Of a DNA stretch of 34,646 nucleotides, positions 1 through 8,956 are shown one piece after another. This DNA comes from Candidatus Poseidoniales archaeon. Lineage in GTDB: Archaea > Thermoplasmatota > Poseidoniia > Poseidoniales > Poseidoniaceae. The translations under genes and the position numbers were made by a program. The first letter of the stretch is position 1, and the number at the start of each line of letters is the position of its first letter. The DNA is taken from positions 409 through 35,054 of the forward strand of contig QXXX01000080.1 in assembly GCA_009887195.1 (NCBI GenBank). The letters run 5' to 3'. The notes beneath the pieces were generated by a model, which searched no databases, was not told where the DNA came from, and saw only the letters and a program-made list of their open reading frames with translations.

Positions 1-3000
1 ATTGCAAGAACCTGAGGGTCTAATTGAACGTCGAATAATGGTTGATTAACCGGCACACTTGGTGACAGAGTTTTGGCTATTGGTTTCGCTTTTTCTAACG
101 GCTTAGCCTGCTTAACTGGTGCCGGTATTGCTTGTTGTGAGTTTTCTTCCTGTTTTGCCTCAATGTCTTGGAAAGCCTTGTCCAACTCCTCATCAAATTC
201 CTCTTGTTCCTCCACCGCTTGCGCCAAATCCTGTTCAGACTCCATCACTTCTTCGACGATCTCTTCTGGCATTTGCTGAACTGGTTGCATATTAGTTTCA
301 GGTAAAGCTTGAATTGGCGGAATTACCGCATTTTGCATGCTGCTGCCTTGACCTTGGTATAGCGTACTTTCTTCGCCCATTCTATTCATGTAGAGAATAC
401 CGAAGCCAAATGCCACTATACCAATTAACATCCATATCATGTAACGGAATAATTCAGTATCAATGGAAAGAGAAAGCATGAACAGGGATAACAAAGAACC
501 GAATGAACCAAATCCTCTACGCCATGGAGTTTCAGTCTCATCTCTAAATCCTTGAATAGCAATGCCAATTAGATAACCTGCCCAAAGCGTCCATAGAACT
601 GGCCATACATCGCTGTCCATCAAAATCAAGACAATTCCAAAGAGGAAGTATGCTATTGCCGATATTCCAACTTTGTCAATCCACGAGAAGTATTCTGTTT
701 CATCTTCCCAGTCAAATGCCGACCATTTCCAAACAACTTCGGTTTTTGTTGCAAGATATGTCATGAAAAGGCCATTTGCCAATAGAACTGTTCCTGCAAC
801 TTTATTAATTTGTGAACTAGTAAGTACATCTAGTTGAACAATTAAATTGCAGATTGCGAAAACATGCAGAATCGGCAACATCAGGATGCCATTTTTTCCA
901 CCATCGGCAAATACTTCTCTAGTAATCCAAATTGCACCAAATAAAGTACCAATTCCAAATAGTGCATTCCATGATAAAACAAGACAAACAATTGCAACAT
1001 ACTTACTAGCTGTAGTCAGTTGTTCTCTTCCTCCAATTGATGCAATATCCAACGCATGATCTGGTCTAGAGTGTTCAATCGCAACCTTTGCCCAACGATA
1101 TAGTAACCCACTCTTAGATAATTGATTAAGCACCAAAGTGAATAGCCCTGTTGTTAGAATGCTATTAGAAAATATTTCCTCGTCACCTATATCTCCAAAG
1201 GCAGAACTACTGGCAAATCCGATTAACAATGAGATGAACATAAAGATTGGTGCCCAAGGAATAAGTTCAATTCTACCAGAGAGCCATGAGTAAGTTGACA
1301 AGAGTAGGGTTAAAATTACGAATAACCAACCAACTTCAGTCAGTATTCCTGCTAGGCCAAGCGCCAGCCAAATGGCTGGGAATACCAACGGCGTTTCAGC
1401 AACCTCATCACCAAGACCTGCTCTTCCCTCAATAACCCCTTTAGCAAGGATGATTAACGCCGTTGATGCCATTATCAAACACGATAGTCTAGTTATTCCA
1501 AGAACCGTAACTTGACTTGGGTCATAAGCTGTGACATCGATTAATTGAAGCAATGAGTAAATCATCGAACTATCCCAAGCAAATCTATCCTGGAATAATA
1601 TAATGGCAATCGGTGCTAAAGATAATAGTAAATTCTGTCGATGTTTAAGAGCCCTAGAGAATACCAAAATATACATTGTAATGAATAAAATCCCGCCACT
1701 AGAATCTATCAAACCCAAAGCCAGTAAACCGAATAATGTGATTCTATCTGCGCTTTTGTCAAGACTTGCAGAGTTGATGCCTTTCTTGCTAAGTGATGCA
1801 GAAACAATCAACGGGCCTGCTAGTAACATCAAATCAAGTATGACTCCGTTGATAATTAATTGGTCAACCTCAGCAGCAGCATAGTTTAATTTGAAGGCAA
1901 CCGGTGAAGCAACAATAACCATCAGCCAAATTGCGACCATTCTTCCAAGTGAAGACGCTTCTTTTTCATCTAGTACTTCCTTGATAATTATGCCAATTGG
2001 AATCAACATCAAAACTATCCACTGAATATCCAAAGCGATGCTTTTTGCATCAATTGATGAAACCGATATACTGAACAGAAGTAGTGGCCCTAATAGGCTC
2101 ATCCTACTCAGTGGTCCCCAGCCCTTGGTTTCATTAGTTGGCTCGATTTTCTCTTTGTGTATTACCCAATTACCTGTTATCGGGTCGTAAATAGGAACCA
2201 ATTTCCTCCGGTTGGAATTAGCCATGTTGATTAAGTACCCAACATCCAATTCTGTTTCTTTGAATTTCATCATACTCAAGTAAACCATTACTCCGACAAT
2301 CGCTAAGGTAATATTGAATCCCGACAAAGCCTCAGAAATAGCATCAGGAAGCGGCACCTCAAGTCGACCTAAGAAGGACAACAGCACCGATAAAACCATC
2401 GAGGTAAATAGTGCTGAACTAGCCCCCATTGCTGATCTTTCATCCTTATTTTCTCGAGCCTCATTCAACATTAGATAAGAGGTTATTATGGTGTAAATTA
2501 CGATAGTCCAAGGGACCAAAACATTACTTCCAAGTAACACTGGAGACGAAACGACTAATGTTCCAAGTAATGTAAAGTGGGCAAAGTTATCGATTTTATT
2601 TTTAGAGCGGGCCACTTCACTAGTTACTAGTAAAGCAATAATGAGAACAGAATCAAAATACTCATAATAAAATCCATTTGAGTTAAGATGACTTTGTAAG
2701 AAGAACGACGCTCCTGCTGCAGCAATGGTACTATTAGCTACCCACCTTCGAGTAATCTTGGAAATAATTAGCAGGTAGGGTAACATAATGATGGTTATTA
2801 CCCAAGGTATGATGCTTGCTTGAGGAACAATTAGGAATAATGACGCTGCTAAGCCTATTGGCATATAGGGGATTCGCCGTTTTAGGGTGGCAGGGAAATA
2901 GGCAAGTAATACTGTCAGCCAAAGAACCACTTGAAGGGTGATTATACTGGATAAATCACCATATTCGTCTGCTCTAAATGGTCCAAGAATTAAATTCAAT

Positions 3001-3986
3001 TCTTCCGCCCTAGCAAAAACCATGGCGAGAATTACTTCGCCAACAAGGAAAATTGATACCCATTGCATCAGGTCTTGTCGAAGGCGGTGATCTGCTGCTA
3101 GCCACCCTTGAACAATAATTATGAAGATAATCAAAGAAAGCGCTCCACCCGCTCCAGTATCATCTGCAGGATTATTTTGCATTTCATATAATATCGGAAT
3201 AATTCCGCTTGCCAATGCTGCAATGGCGAATATTATTCCGCTATTTGAGCGTAGAGATAACCACATGGATACTGCTGTCAAAGAGATTATCGAAATTCCT
3301 AACTCCCAAGATACAATGTCATTAGACCATCTCATCCAAGGGCCAAATCCAATAATGGCTAGTACAAGAGGAGTGAATGTTGCTACAGACCACCCAAAAA
3401 CCACCTTGCCCTTCAATCTGTTAAGATACATGACCTGTCCAAAAATCAGAATAAAACAGGCGGCTAATTGAACATATATTGCTTCGGCTGAGGGCGACCA
3501 ATCGGTGTCTGAATATGGAATACCTTCATTCAAGAACCAAGAGTAATTTGATGCGGCTTCACCAATTAACCATCTTGAGCCCCATAAAACGCCAACTGCG
3601 GAGAAGAAGAAACCTATGCCAATCAGGTAATCGTGAACGCTATGTAATTCAGCGCCACCTTTTCTACGCTGCCATTCAACCAGTGCAATTGCCATTCCAG
3701 CCGAAATTAAGCCCCCTACTCCTAAAATTAAGAAATTGAGATTTGTTGAATTTTCGGCAAACGCAATTGCAAGTATGCCGCCCCAAATTGCGAACATAGC
3801 AATTCCATAAAGGATCAATTGAGCAAATTTCTGTAGCGGATTAACCACAGTATTTGCTGGTAGCGGGCCTGGTGAAACTACCGACAATGCAGGCATTGAG
3901 GAAGAGCCCTGAAATAAACTCCCAGGGGTTGGATTTGCGGAAATAATCGCTTTTGGCCTAGTAGGGCGAATGGGTGCACTTGACAT
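1..3986 (-). CDS. Giant polytopic membrane protein, C-terminus cut by window edge
   Basis: A single reading frame runs from an ATG at 3986 to the left edge without a stop, giving 1328 visible residues; the true C-terminus lies outside. The first ~50 residues (beginning MSSAPIRPTRP) are Pro/Ser-rich and soluble. From there to about residue 1200 hydrophobic segments follow one another almost without break, by eye thirty or more. The last ~115 visible residues are soluble, rich in Glu, Gln, Pro and Lys, and partly coiled-coil-like. I see no catalytic motif and cannot name a family. Overall shape recalls DUF2339-type giant membrane proteins, but that is resemblance only. It lies 104 bp downstream of the cupredoxin-like gene on the same strand. 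That the frame is coding is near certain from its length; function is unknown. Confidence 0.88.
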   Translation of the reverse strand, partial: MSSAPIRPTRPKAIISANPTPGSLFQGSSSMPALSVVSPGPLPANTVVNPLQKFAQLILYGIAMFAIWGGILAIAFAENSTNLNFLILGVGGLISAGMAIALVEWQRRKGGAELHSVHDYLIGIGFFFSAVGVLWGSRWLIGEAASNYSWFLNEGIPYSDTDWSPSAEAIYVQLAACFILIFGQVMYLNRLKGKVVFGWSVATFTPLVLAIIGFGPWMRWSNDIVSWELGISIISLTAVSMWLSLRSNSGIIFAIAALASGIIPILYEMQNNPADDTGAGGALSLIIFIIIVQGWLAADHRLRQDLMQWVSIFLVGEVILAMVFARAEELNLILGPFRADEYGDLSSIITLQVVLWLTVLLAYFPATLKRRIPYMPIGLAASLFLIVPQASIIPWVITIIMLPYLLIISKITRRWVANSTIAAAGASFFLQSHLNSNGFYYEYFDSVLIIALLVTSEVARSKNKIDNFAHFTLLGTLVVSSPVLLGSNVLVPWTIVIYTIITSYLMLNEARENKDERSAMGASSALFTSMVLSVLLSFLGRLEVPLPDAISEALSGFNITLAIVGVMVYLSMMKFKETELDVGYLINMANSNRRKLVPIYDPITGNWVIHKEKIEPTNETKGWGPLSRMSLLGPLLLFSISVSSIDAKSIALDIQWIVLMLIPIGIIIKEVLDEKEASSLGRMVAIWLMVIVASPVAFKLNYAAAEVDQLIINGVILDLMLLAGPLIVSASLSKKGINSASLDKSADRITLFGLLALGLIDSSGGILFITMYILVFSRALKHRQNLLLSLAPIAIILFQDRFAWDSSMIYSLLQLIDVTAYDPSQVTVLGITRLSCLIMASTALIILAKGVIEGRAGLGDEVAETPLVFPAIWLALGLAGILTEVGWLFVILTLLLSTYSWLSGRIELIPWAPIFMFISLLIGFASSSAFGDIGDEEIFSNSILTTGLFTLVLNQLSKSGLLYRWAKVAIEHSRPDHALDIASIGGREQLTTASKYVAIVCLVLSWNALFGIGTLFGAIWITREVFADGGKNGILMLPILHVFAICNLIVQLDVLTSSQINKVAGTVLLANGLFMTYLATKTEVVWKWSAFDWEDETEYFSWIDKVGISAIAYFLFGIVLILMDSDVWPVLWTLWAGYLIGIAIQGFRDETETPWRRGFGSFGSLLSLFMLSLSIDTELFRYMIWMLIGIVAFGFGILYMNRMGEESTLYQGQGSSMQNAVIPPIQALPETNMQPVQQMPEEIVEEVMESEQDLAQAVEEQEEFDEELDKAFQDIEAKQEENSQQAIPAPVKQAKPLEKAKPIAKTLSPSVPVNQPLFDVQLDPQVLA

Positions 3987-4090
3987 TTTATCGTCCGTGG
4001 TTCAGTACATTGCCTTTTGAAGATTTAGCCGGCATTAGTCGAAAATATCTATTTTGAAGTAATTTAGCGCCACATGGTTGTGACTTTGGA

Positions 4091-4777
4091 TTACTCGCCT
4101 TCAGATTTGGCTTCTTGTGAAGCATCTAGCGGCTCGCCTTCACCAGATTTTCTAGCGATTAGTATACCAAGCAGCAGGCCGGAAGAAATACCGGTAAACA
4201 GTCCCACATAGAGCAACATTTTCTCAGGAGTTAACTCGTCATCTTCGCTTTCAGTACTGGTTGTAGTATCTCTGTCATCATTAATGACGCCAAATTCACT
4301 ACCTATTGAGGGGACATTTGCTTCCACGTGGGTGCCATTATCAGCCATCAACTGAATAGTTGCATTAACCACCGAGCCATCGGAACGAAGATCTTGGTAA
4401 GTATAATTGCCCACAGTCCAATTCATGTCCATAGTAACTATGAAATTAATAGTACAATTTTCATCTAGTTTGGTGTTGTTCTCATCCCGCTCGCAATCGT
4501 AAGATAGTTCACCAGAATCCCAATCAAAGGTGCCGTTGTAAAGTCCATCACCATCAGAATCGTAGACAATTCGATGTGTCAAATTGGACTGATTGTCAAC
4601 ATTATACCAGATAACCGAATCGTTTTGGATAATCAGGGGATTGTCTTGAGAAAACCCATCTTCTTGGATTAGCACAGTAAAGCTACTCGCAGTATGTGCT
4701 TGGACAGAAACTATTGCCGGGCTGGCAACAAAAGCAAGTAAAATTGTCAAGGCTAATACTCGTGTTTTGATGGCCAT
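4091..4777 (-). CDS. Anchored surface protein with degenerate cupredoxin-like domain
   Basis: A 228-residue protein with an N-terminal signal peptide (about 1-27), an outer domain (28-145), an acidic Ser/Thr linker, a C-terminal membrane helix (about 187-208) and a short charged cytoplasmic tail. The outer domain follows the plastocyanin/azurin template: a strand like FTVLIQEDGF, then NDSVIWYNVDN, a THRI histidine (H68), a DSGEL turn and a final GNYTY strand. In copper-binding members that last strand is followed by Cys, His and Met; here it reads YTYQDLRSDG, so those ligands are missing. Two other cysteines (C95, C108) may form a disulfide. ATG 4777 is preferred over the in-frame ATG at 4819 because a TATA-like TTTATTTAT lies about 26 bp upstream. 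Several NxT/S sites suggest surface glycosylation. Partner unknown. Confidence 0.8.
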   Translation of the reverse strand: MAIKTRVLALTILLAFVASPAIVSVQAHTASSFTVLIQEDGFSQDNPLIIQNDSVIWYNVDNQSNLTHRIVYDSDGDGLYNGTFDWDSGELSYDCERDENNTKLDENCTINFIVTMDMNWTVGNYTYQDLRSDGSVVNATIQLMADNGTHVEANVPSIGSEFGVINDDRDTTTSTESEDDELTPEKMLLYVGLFTGISSGLLLGILIARKSGEGEPLDASQEAKSEGE

Positions 4778-4864
4778 ATTCCAAAACCACAGCCGCTCAT
4801 AAATAAATAATCCCAACAAGCGTTTATTGCATTAATTCAAATAATACTGCTTTTTGAACAGACC
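4778..4864. promoter_or_regulatory. Divergent promoter region between cupredoxin-like and LVIVD genes
   Basis: This 87-bp AT-rich gap separates two divergent genes. On the minus strand TTTATTTAT (about 4798-4810) is centred ~26 bp before the ATG at 4777. On the plus strand AAATAATA (4839-4846) is centred ~23 bp before the ATG at 4865. Both spacings fit archaeal TATA boxes driving leaderless or nearly leaderless messages. Confidence 0.5.
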
Positions 4865-6874
4865 ATGCGTAAAGAAGGTATGACTCGCGATTGGAATGGT
4901 GCAGACCAACTCATAATGTATGCAATCGTTGGCTTAGTAAGCGTCAGTATGCTTTCTCTTGGCGCATATGTCATTATGTCTGCCGGTGAAGAAGACTCTT
5001 CACCCTCATCCATGGATCAAGAAGCATGGATCGACCCAACTATCGAGATTGAGGATGAAAACCACAGTCACACCGATCTACTCGCTCACCGACTACAAAC
5101 TAGCAACATGCAACTAATTGACTATCACAACCTAAACTGTGATGGTAACGTTGCACCACCTGCTGAACTTGATAACGTAGCAGGAAGACCTTGTTTCCCT
5201 GAATACAAGAATGTAGGACCCACTCCTGGAGACTCTTCTGAAATCGCCATAGAAGGTAATTTCATGGAAGACTGTGTTAAAAACCCAGATGGTTCAGGCG
5301 GTTGCTATGCTTATGTTTCATCTTACAACCAGTTTGAAATTCTAGATATCTCAAAACCAAATAATATTACTTTACTCTCGACATATTACGCTGAAGTTGG
5401 CCGTATGATTGACATCAAGGTTACTCCAGACAACAACTGGGTTTTGGTCAATCACGAACTTACCAACAGCGATTTAGATCCAATTCCAACTGACGATGAT
5501 GCTAACAGTGGTGCAAACCGCTTAGACGTAATATCCGTAGTTAACAAGAATGAACCAATCAAGGTTGCAGAATGGAACAATCCTCCAGCCGGATTCCACA
5601 ATCAAGACATGCACGTGGATTGTGACTGGGAGCCAGCCAATCCACTATGGTCTATCGAAGAATGTCACCTTTTCTTATACGGCGCTGACCCATATCCAGA
5701 AATGGTTGAGGGAGATTCAGGAACTTTTTACAAAGGCACTCAAGTGTTTTATGTCCCGCTTGGATTTGAGTCTTGGAACCCTACATCCACAGACGAACAG
5801 CAAAATGACAGTCGACAAATTCTACGCTGGGGCGGATATTCACCTGAGCCTGAAACAACTTGCGGAGGATCCATTTTTAACCACGACAATGTATTTCACA
5901 TTCATCCAATAACAGGACAGAAACTTCTCTATATCTCTTATTGGGATGCAGGATTGCGTATCGTTGATGTGTCAAATCCACCAGAAGTTCCAGACCCCGA
6001 AGGAATCTCTTGGCCACAAGATAACGAAGTCGGCCGCTGGCTTGGTTGCCCAAGTGCCAGCGATGGCTGGTACGGTCCTGATGGTGGGGGACATGCTAAC
6101 ATGACCTCAGAAGAATGGGGTGGCAGCAGTGGTGCGCTAAACGGCAATGGCTGGATTCATTATGCGGTGCCATACGAACACCTACTGTGCAATGGTGCAG
6201 CTGAGTTCGATCCGGTAAACACTTGGGACGATGAATGTGGAACAGGCCCTGAAGACCCAGTCTACGGCATTAACTGGCGACACTTGACTCTCATTGCTCC
6301 TGAATATGGCACCAACACTAATCACACCGGTTACATTTGGACTATCGACACAACCGACCCAGCAAACCCATTCTTACTCAGCAAGTGGAAATTACCAGGA
6401 ACAAGTATTCTGCCAGATGGCAGCGAACACCCACACCACTACATCCCAGGCGGCTATATCTACAGTCCACACAATGGTGATACTGGAACTAACGGGCACG
6501 TTTACTGGACGCATTATCACGCCGGTAACTGGGTAACCGACCACAGCCAAATCTGGAATGATGTCAAGTGGGTAAACGATGTACCAGCACCAGAAGTTGG
6601 TTTCCCAGCGATTGAACAACTTGCTGAGACTCTCACTATGGGTTACTATTCGCCTGCAGGACCAACATGGATTGAAGACCCTAAGGAAACCCTAGGTTAT
6701 GACATGGCTGATTGTTGGGCATCTTGTATGATTCCATTTGACTGGGGGCTGCAATATGACCCACGAGGATTCTTGTTCATCTCTGAAATGGTATCGGGAA
6801 TCTATGTTGTACAAATGGATGAAGACATTAACCAGAATTATCTCTACCCACCATTGTATGCTACTGATGAGTAA
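4865..6874 (+). CDS. Membrane-anchored LVIVD-repeat beta-propeller-like protein
   Basis: A 669-residue protein with one N-terminal membrane helix (about 14-40) and a large outer domain. LVIVD-type beta-propeller blades can be seen as repeated '-Y(I/V)-hydrophobic-(I/V)-D-(I/V)-S/T-(N/K)P-' units: YNQFEILDISKPNN near 155, LRIVDVSNPPEVP near 365, IWTIDTTDPANPF near 495, and a final blade near 640 (GIYVVQMDED). The sequence is rich in Trp, His, Asp and Asn, and its several Cys may form disulfides. Such propellers bind ligands or partners outside the cell; no catalytic residues are evident and the target is unknown. The start is supported by a TATA-like box ~23 bp upstream. It ends 23 bp before the convergent TSP3 gene. 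Family call fairly sure, function unknown. Confidence 0.8.
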   Translation: MRKEGMTRDWNGADQLIMYAIVGLVSVSMLSLGAYVIMSAGEEDSSPSSMDQEAWIDPTIEIEDENHSHTDLLAHRLQTSNMQLIDYHNLNCDGNVAPPAELDNVAGRPCFPEYKNVGPTPGDSSEIAIEGNFMEDCVKNPDGSGGCYAYVSSYNQFEILDISKPNNITLLSTYYAEVGRMIDIKVTPDNNWVLVNHELTNSDLDPIPTDDDANSGANRLDVISVVNKNEPIKVAEWNNPPAGFHNQDMHVDCDWEPANPLWSIEECHLFLYGADPYPEMVEGDSGTFYKGTQVFYVPLGFESWNPTSTDEQQNDSRQILRWGGYSPEPETTCGGSIFNHDNVFHIHPITGQKLLYISYWDAGLRIVDVSNPPEVPDPEGISWPQDNEVGRWLGCPSASDGWYGPDGGGHANMTSEEWGGSSGALNGNGWIHYAVPYEHLLCNGAAEFDPVNTWDDECGTGPEDPVYGINWRHLTLIAPEYGTNTNHTGYIWTIDTTDPANPFLLSKWKLPGTSILPDGSEHPHHYIPGGYIYSPHNGDTGTNGHVYWTHYHAGNWVTDHSQIWNDVKWVNDVPAPEVGFPAIEQLAETLTMGYYSPAGPTWIEDPKETLGYDMADCWASCMIPFDWGLQYDPRGFLFISEMVSGIYVVQMDEDINQNYLYPPLYATDE

Positions 6875-6897
6875 TCAAATTACTAACAACTGAATTG

Positions 6898-7971
6898 TCA
6901 TTCTTCTTCAAACGCGGGAGATTCAGCATTAAATTTTGACTCTACTTCTTCGATCGCATTTCGAAGCACTAAGCCGTGATAAACTTTGATGCCTTTGTCC
7001 TTAACCGTCTGGTTAACTGCCTTTTCTAGCTCAATTAATTCATCCTTTGATTTAGCACCCTCTATCTTGGTTAACAAATCTCGGTATTTACTCGCTCTAA
7101 CGTAATAGATGGCGAAGTAGGTTGGAATTAACAATAATGGAATGACTAATTCCTCAAACACGATTTCCATGAAGGCAGAAACAGAAAGTTCGAAACTCTC
7201 CGCATCATAGCCTTGACTAAACGAGTTACCGTTTAATCCACCTGAGTAAAAGACACCGCTATTAATGCCAAAATACAGATTAAACGGGGTTTCATCAGCA
7301 TCAAAAATATCAGAACCACGATCCAATTCCACCGAATCTGGCCAACCATCATTGTCATTATCGCTATCTATGACGTCAGGAATAGTATCTCTATCAGTAT
7401 CAAGGGGCGTTGATAGTGGGTTGTATGGGTCGTATAGAATCGTGCCAGACGATGCAGCTCGCTCTAATTCGTTACGTATTCCATCACCATCTGCATCATC
7501 ATCATAGATGTCGGGCATGAAATCTCCATCTATGTCAGAACAACCAACTAGTCGAATTTTGCTTTTTCCATATGCAGCTGGACAATTGTCAGATAACTCG
7601 TGGCCACCTTGGTCAGCATAACCGTCTTCATCAGTATCTGACCAAATTTTGGTAATTGTTGGCCAAACATCTTGCGCATTTTCTACCCCGTCGCCATCAA
7701 TATCATTATCGGAATTATCACCAATTCCATCGAGGTCTAAATCTGCATGCTCTGATGAATTATTAGGAAAAGCATCAGCACCCATGACAATAGTCCAATT
7801 CTCATCAGCATCAGACCATCCATCCCCGTCTGAATCCAAACAGCCAATTCGGTCTTCGGTTGAATCACCACTGGCCACACATGGAGAATCTTGCGCTGAC
7901 GCAGAGGTTATAGAAAATCCTGAAACGATTACCGCCAGCAGTATTATCACAACAATTTGTCTTGATGCCAT
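6898..7971 (-). CDS. Thrombospondin type 3 repeat Ca-binding membrane protein
   Basis: A 357-residue protein. A signal peptide ending near ASA-QD (26/27) is followed by a run of Asp-rich thrombospondin type 3 repeats (about 45-225), e.g. DSDGDGWSD, DLDLDGIGD, DIDGDGVEN, DTDEDGYAD, DADGDGIRN, DSDNDNDGWPD. These bind calcium in known TSP3 proteins and form a stiff outer stalk. A hydrophobic helix (about 267-290) crosses the membrane, and a charged, probably helical tail (about 295-357) lies in the cytoplasm. Typical TSP3 surface proteins lack such a tail, so a link from an outer Ca-bound domain to the inside is possible (inference). The ATG at 7971 has ATTAATG ~26 bp upstream, fitting a leaderless start. 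Confidence 0.85.
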   Translation of the reverse strand: MASRQIVVIILLAVIVSGFSITSASAQDSPCVASGDSTEDRIGCLDSDGDGWSDADENWTIVMGADAFPNNSSEHADLDLDGIGDNSDNDIDGDGVENAQDVWPTITKIWSDTDEDGYADQGGHELSDNCPAAYGKSKIRLVGCSDIDGDFMPDIYDDDADGDGIRNELERAASSGTILYDPYNPLSTPLDTDRDTIPDVIDSDNDNDGWPDSVELDRGSDIFDADETPFNLYFGINSGVFYSGGLNGNSFSQGYDAESFELSVSAFMEIVFEELVIPLLLIPTYFAIYYVRASKYRDLLTKIEGAKSKDELIELEKAVNQTVKDKGIKVYHGLVLRNAIEEVESKFNAESPAFEEE

Positions 7972-8056
7972 GCGTACCGGTCTGTTTGAACATTAATGGC
8001 TTTATTGCTATGCATTGTGACAAAACCTTGAAAACCCAACATTACAGCATTTAGCC

Positions 8057-8581
8057 ATGCGATTGCAGATTCTAGTCATAACGACTCTGTTATTGCTGCC
8101 GTCATTAAGCGGTTGTGTCGAGGAAGCAGCAGAAGCACAGGAATTCCCACAATTCTCTGCCGTGGCCGATGATGAACTAACTTACAACAATTCGAGAATG
8201 GCCGGTGCCCCCTATATTGTGATGTTTTCTGCAGAATGGTGTAATAGCCCGTGTTATTCTACTTTGCATTCAATATGGAATGCGCAGGCAGAACTCCCAG
8301 TATTGGTGATGTCCACCGATCCAGCCAAACGCGCTGGCGGGGTCACTTTACAACAATGGCATGAATCGGCTAATGCTCACGATGATGAGGAAAATGATAC
8401 TGGTATTGAGTTGTCAACCTATGCCTTCATGAAGGGTGATGATACTGCGCTTGAAATGGATATTACCACTCCTGGGACGACCTTTTTCATCAATTCAGCA
8501 GGCATTATCACCGATCGCCACGAAGGCTTACTAGATGACCAAGAGTTAATTTCGTCATACTGGGAATCAGCGTCACAATAA
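8057..8581 (+). CDS. Thioredoxin-fold lipoprotein with CX3C motif (Sco/TlpA-like)
   Basis: A 174-residue secreted lipoprotein. The signal peptide ends in a lipobox, LPSLSGC, with lipidated C20. The domain has a thioredoxin-like layout: a beta strand (PYIVMFSA), then AEWCNSPC (C62, C66), a helix, the strand LPVLVMSTDP, a cis-Pro-like TPGTTFFIN segment (about 151-159) and a last helix. The two cysteines are separated by three residues, not the two of thioredoxin or TlpA. CX3C is the spacing of Sco/PrrC copper or thiol proteins, although W before the first Cys is thioredoxin-like. A role in outer-face disulfide or copper handling is inferred. It lies 85 bp from, and divergent to, the TSP3 gene, and converges on a zinc-ribbon gene 5 bp away. 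Confidence 0.8.
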   Translation: MRLQILVITTLLLLPSLSGCVEEAAEAQEFPQFSAVADDELTYNNSRMAGAPYIVMFSAEWCNSPCYSTLHSIWNAQAELPVLVMSTDPAKRAGGVTLQQWHESANAHDDEENDTGIELSTYAFMKGDDTALEMDITTPGTTFFINSAGIITDRHEGLLDDQELISSYWESASQ

Positions 8582-8586
8582 CCGGT

Positions 8587-8862
8587 TTAATTACTCAAGG
8601 CGCATCTAGCACAAACAAAAGTTTCACCGTCTTGCCAAAGTATTTTTTTGTGTTCAGTAAGATAAATCTCGCCACATGACTCACATTTTAGAGAGATACT
8701 AGTAACCTCGTCTTCTGTTAAAATGTATGGCGTATTAACAATTTCAGGTTTTATACAAATTTTACAATACCATTTTTTGTTAGTTTTATTCAATTCCATT
8801 ACTGCGGGTTTGTCGGTCTTGTAGCACCTAAAGCACTGCCAGTCTTTGTCTGGGCCCCACAC
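8587..8862 (-). CDS. Small double zinc-ribbon protein
   Basis: A 91-residue soluble protein with four CXXC knuckles: C10/C13, C33/C36, C60/C63 and C84/C87. Their regular spacing (19-20 residues within each pair of knuckles) fits two tandem zinc ribbons of about 40 residues each. There is no signal peptide or membrane segment. Archaeal zinc ribbons of this size often bind nucleic acid or act as protein adaptors, but nothing here picks out a target. The start is GTG at 8862: it keeps the first zinc knuckle, and a TATA-like GATAAATAA lies ~26 bp upstream, as for a leaderless gene. The next in-frame ATG would cut off C10 and C13. Confidence 0.75.
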   Translation of the reverse strand: MWGPDKDWQCFRCYKTDKPAVMELNKTNKKWYCKICIKPEIVNTPYILTEDEVTSISLKCESCGEIYLTEHKKILWQDGETFVCARCALSN

Positions 8863-8956
8863 AATTAAACTAACACTGAGTTATTTATCAAATTATAAAT
8901 TTCTTGAAATTTCAATTTATACCCTTATTTTTAAGTCACCTTAATTTCCCCGAATT

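Noticed and set aside
3121-3471. Plus-strand open frame of 116 codons opposite the giant membrane protein
   Set aside because: It lies wholly inside a 1328-codon frame on the other strand that has clear membrane-helix structure; its product has no recognisable features.
7265-7507. Ser-rich plus-strand frame, possible secreted repeat protein
   Set aside because: It is the reverse-strand reading of the Asp-rich TSP3 repeats (GAT/GAC codons read as ATC/GTC/TCA), not a gene.
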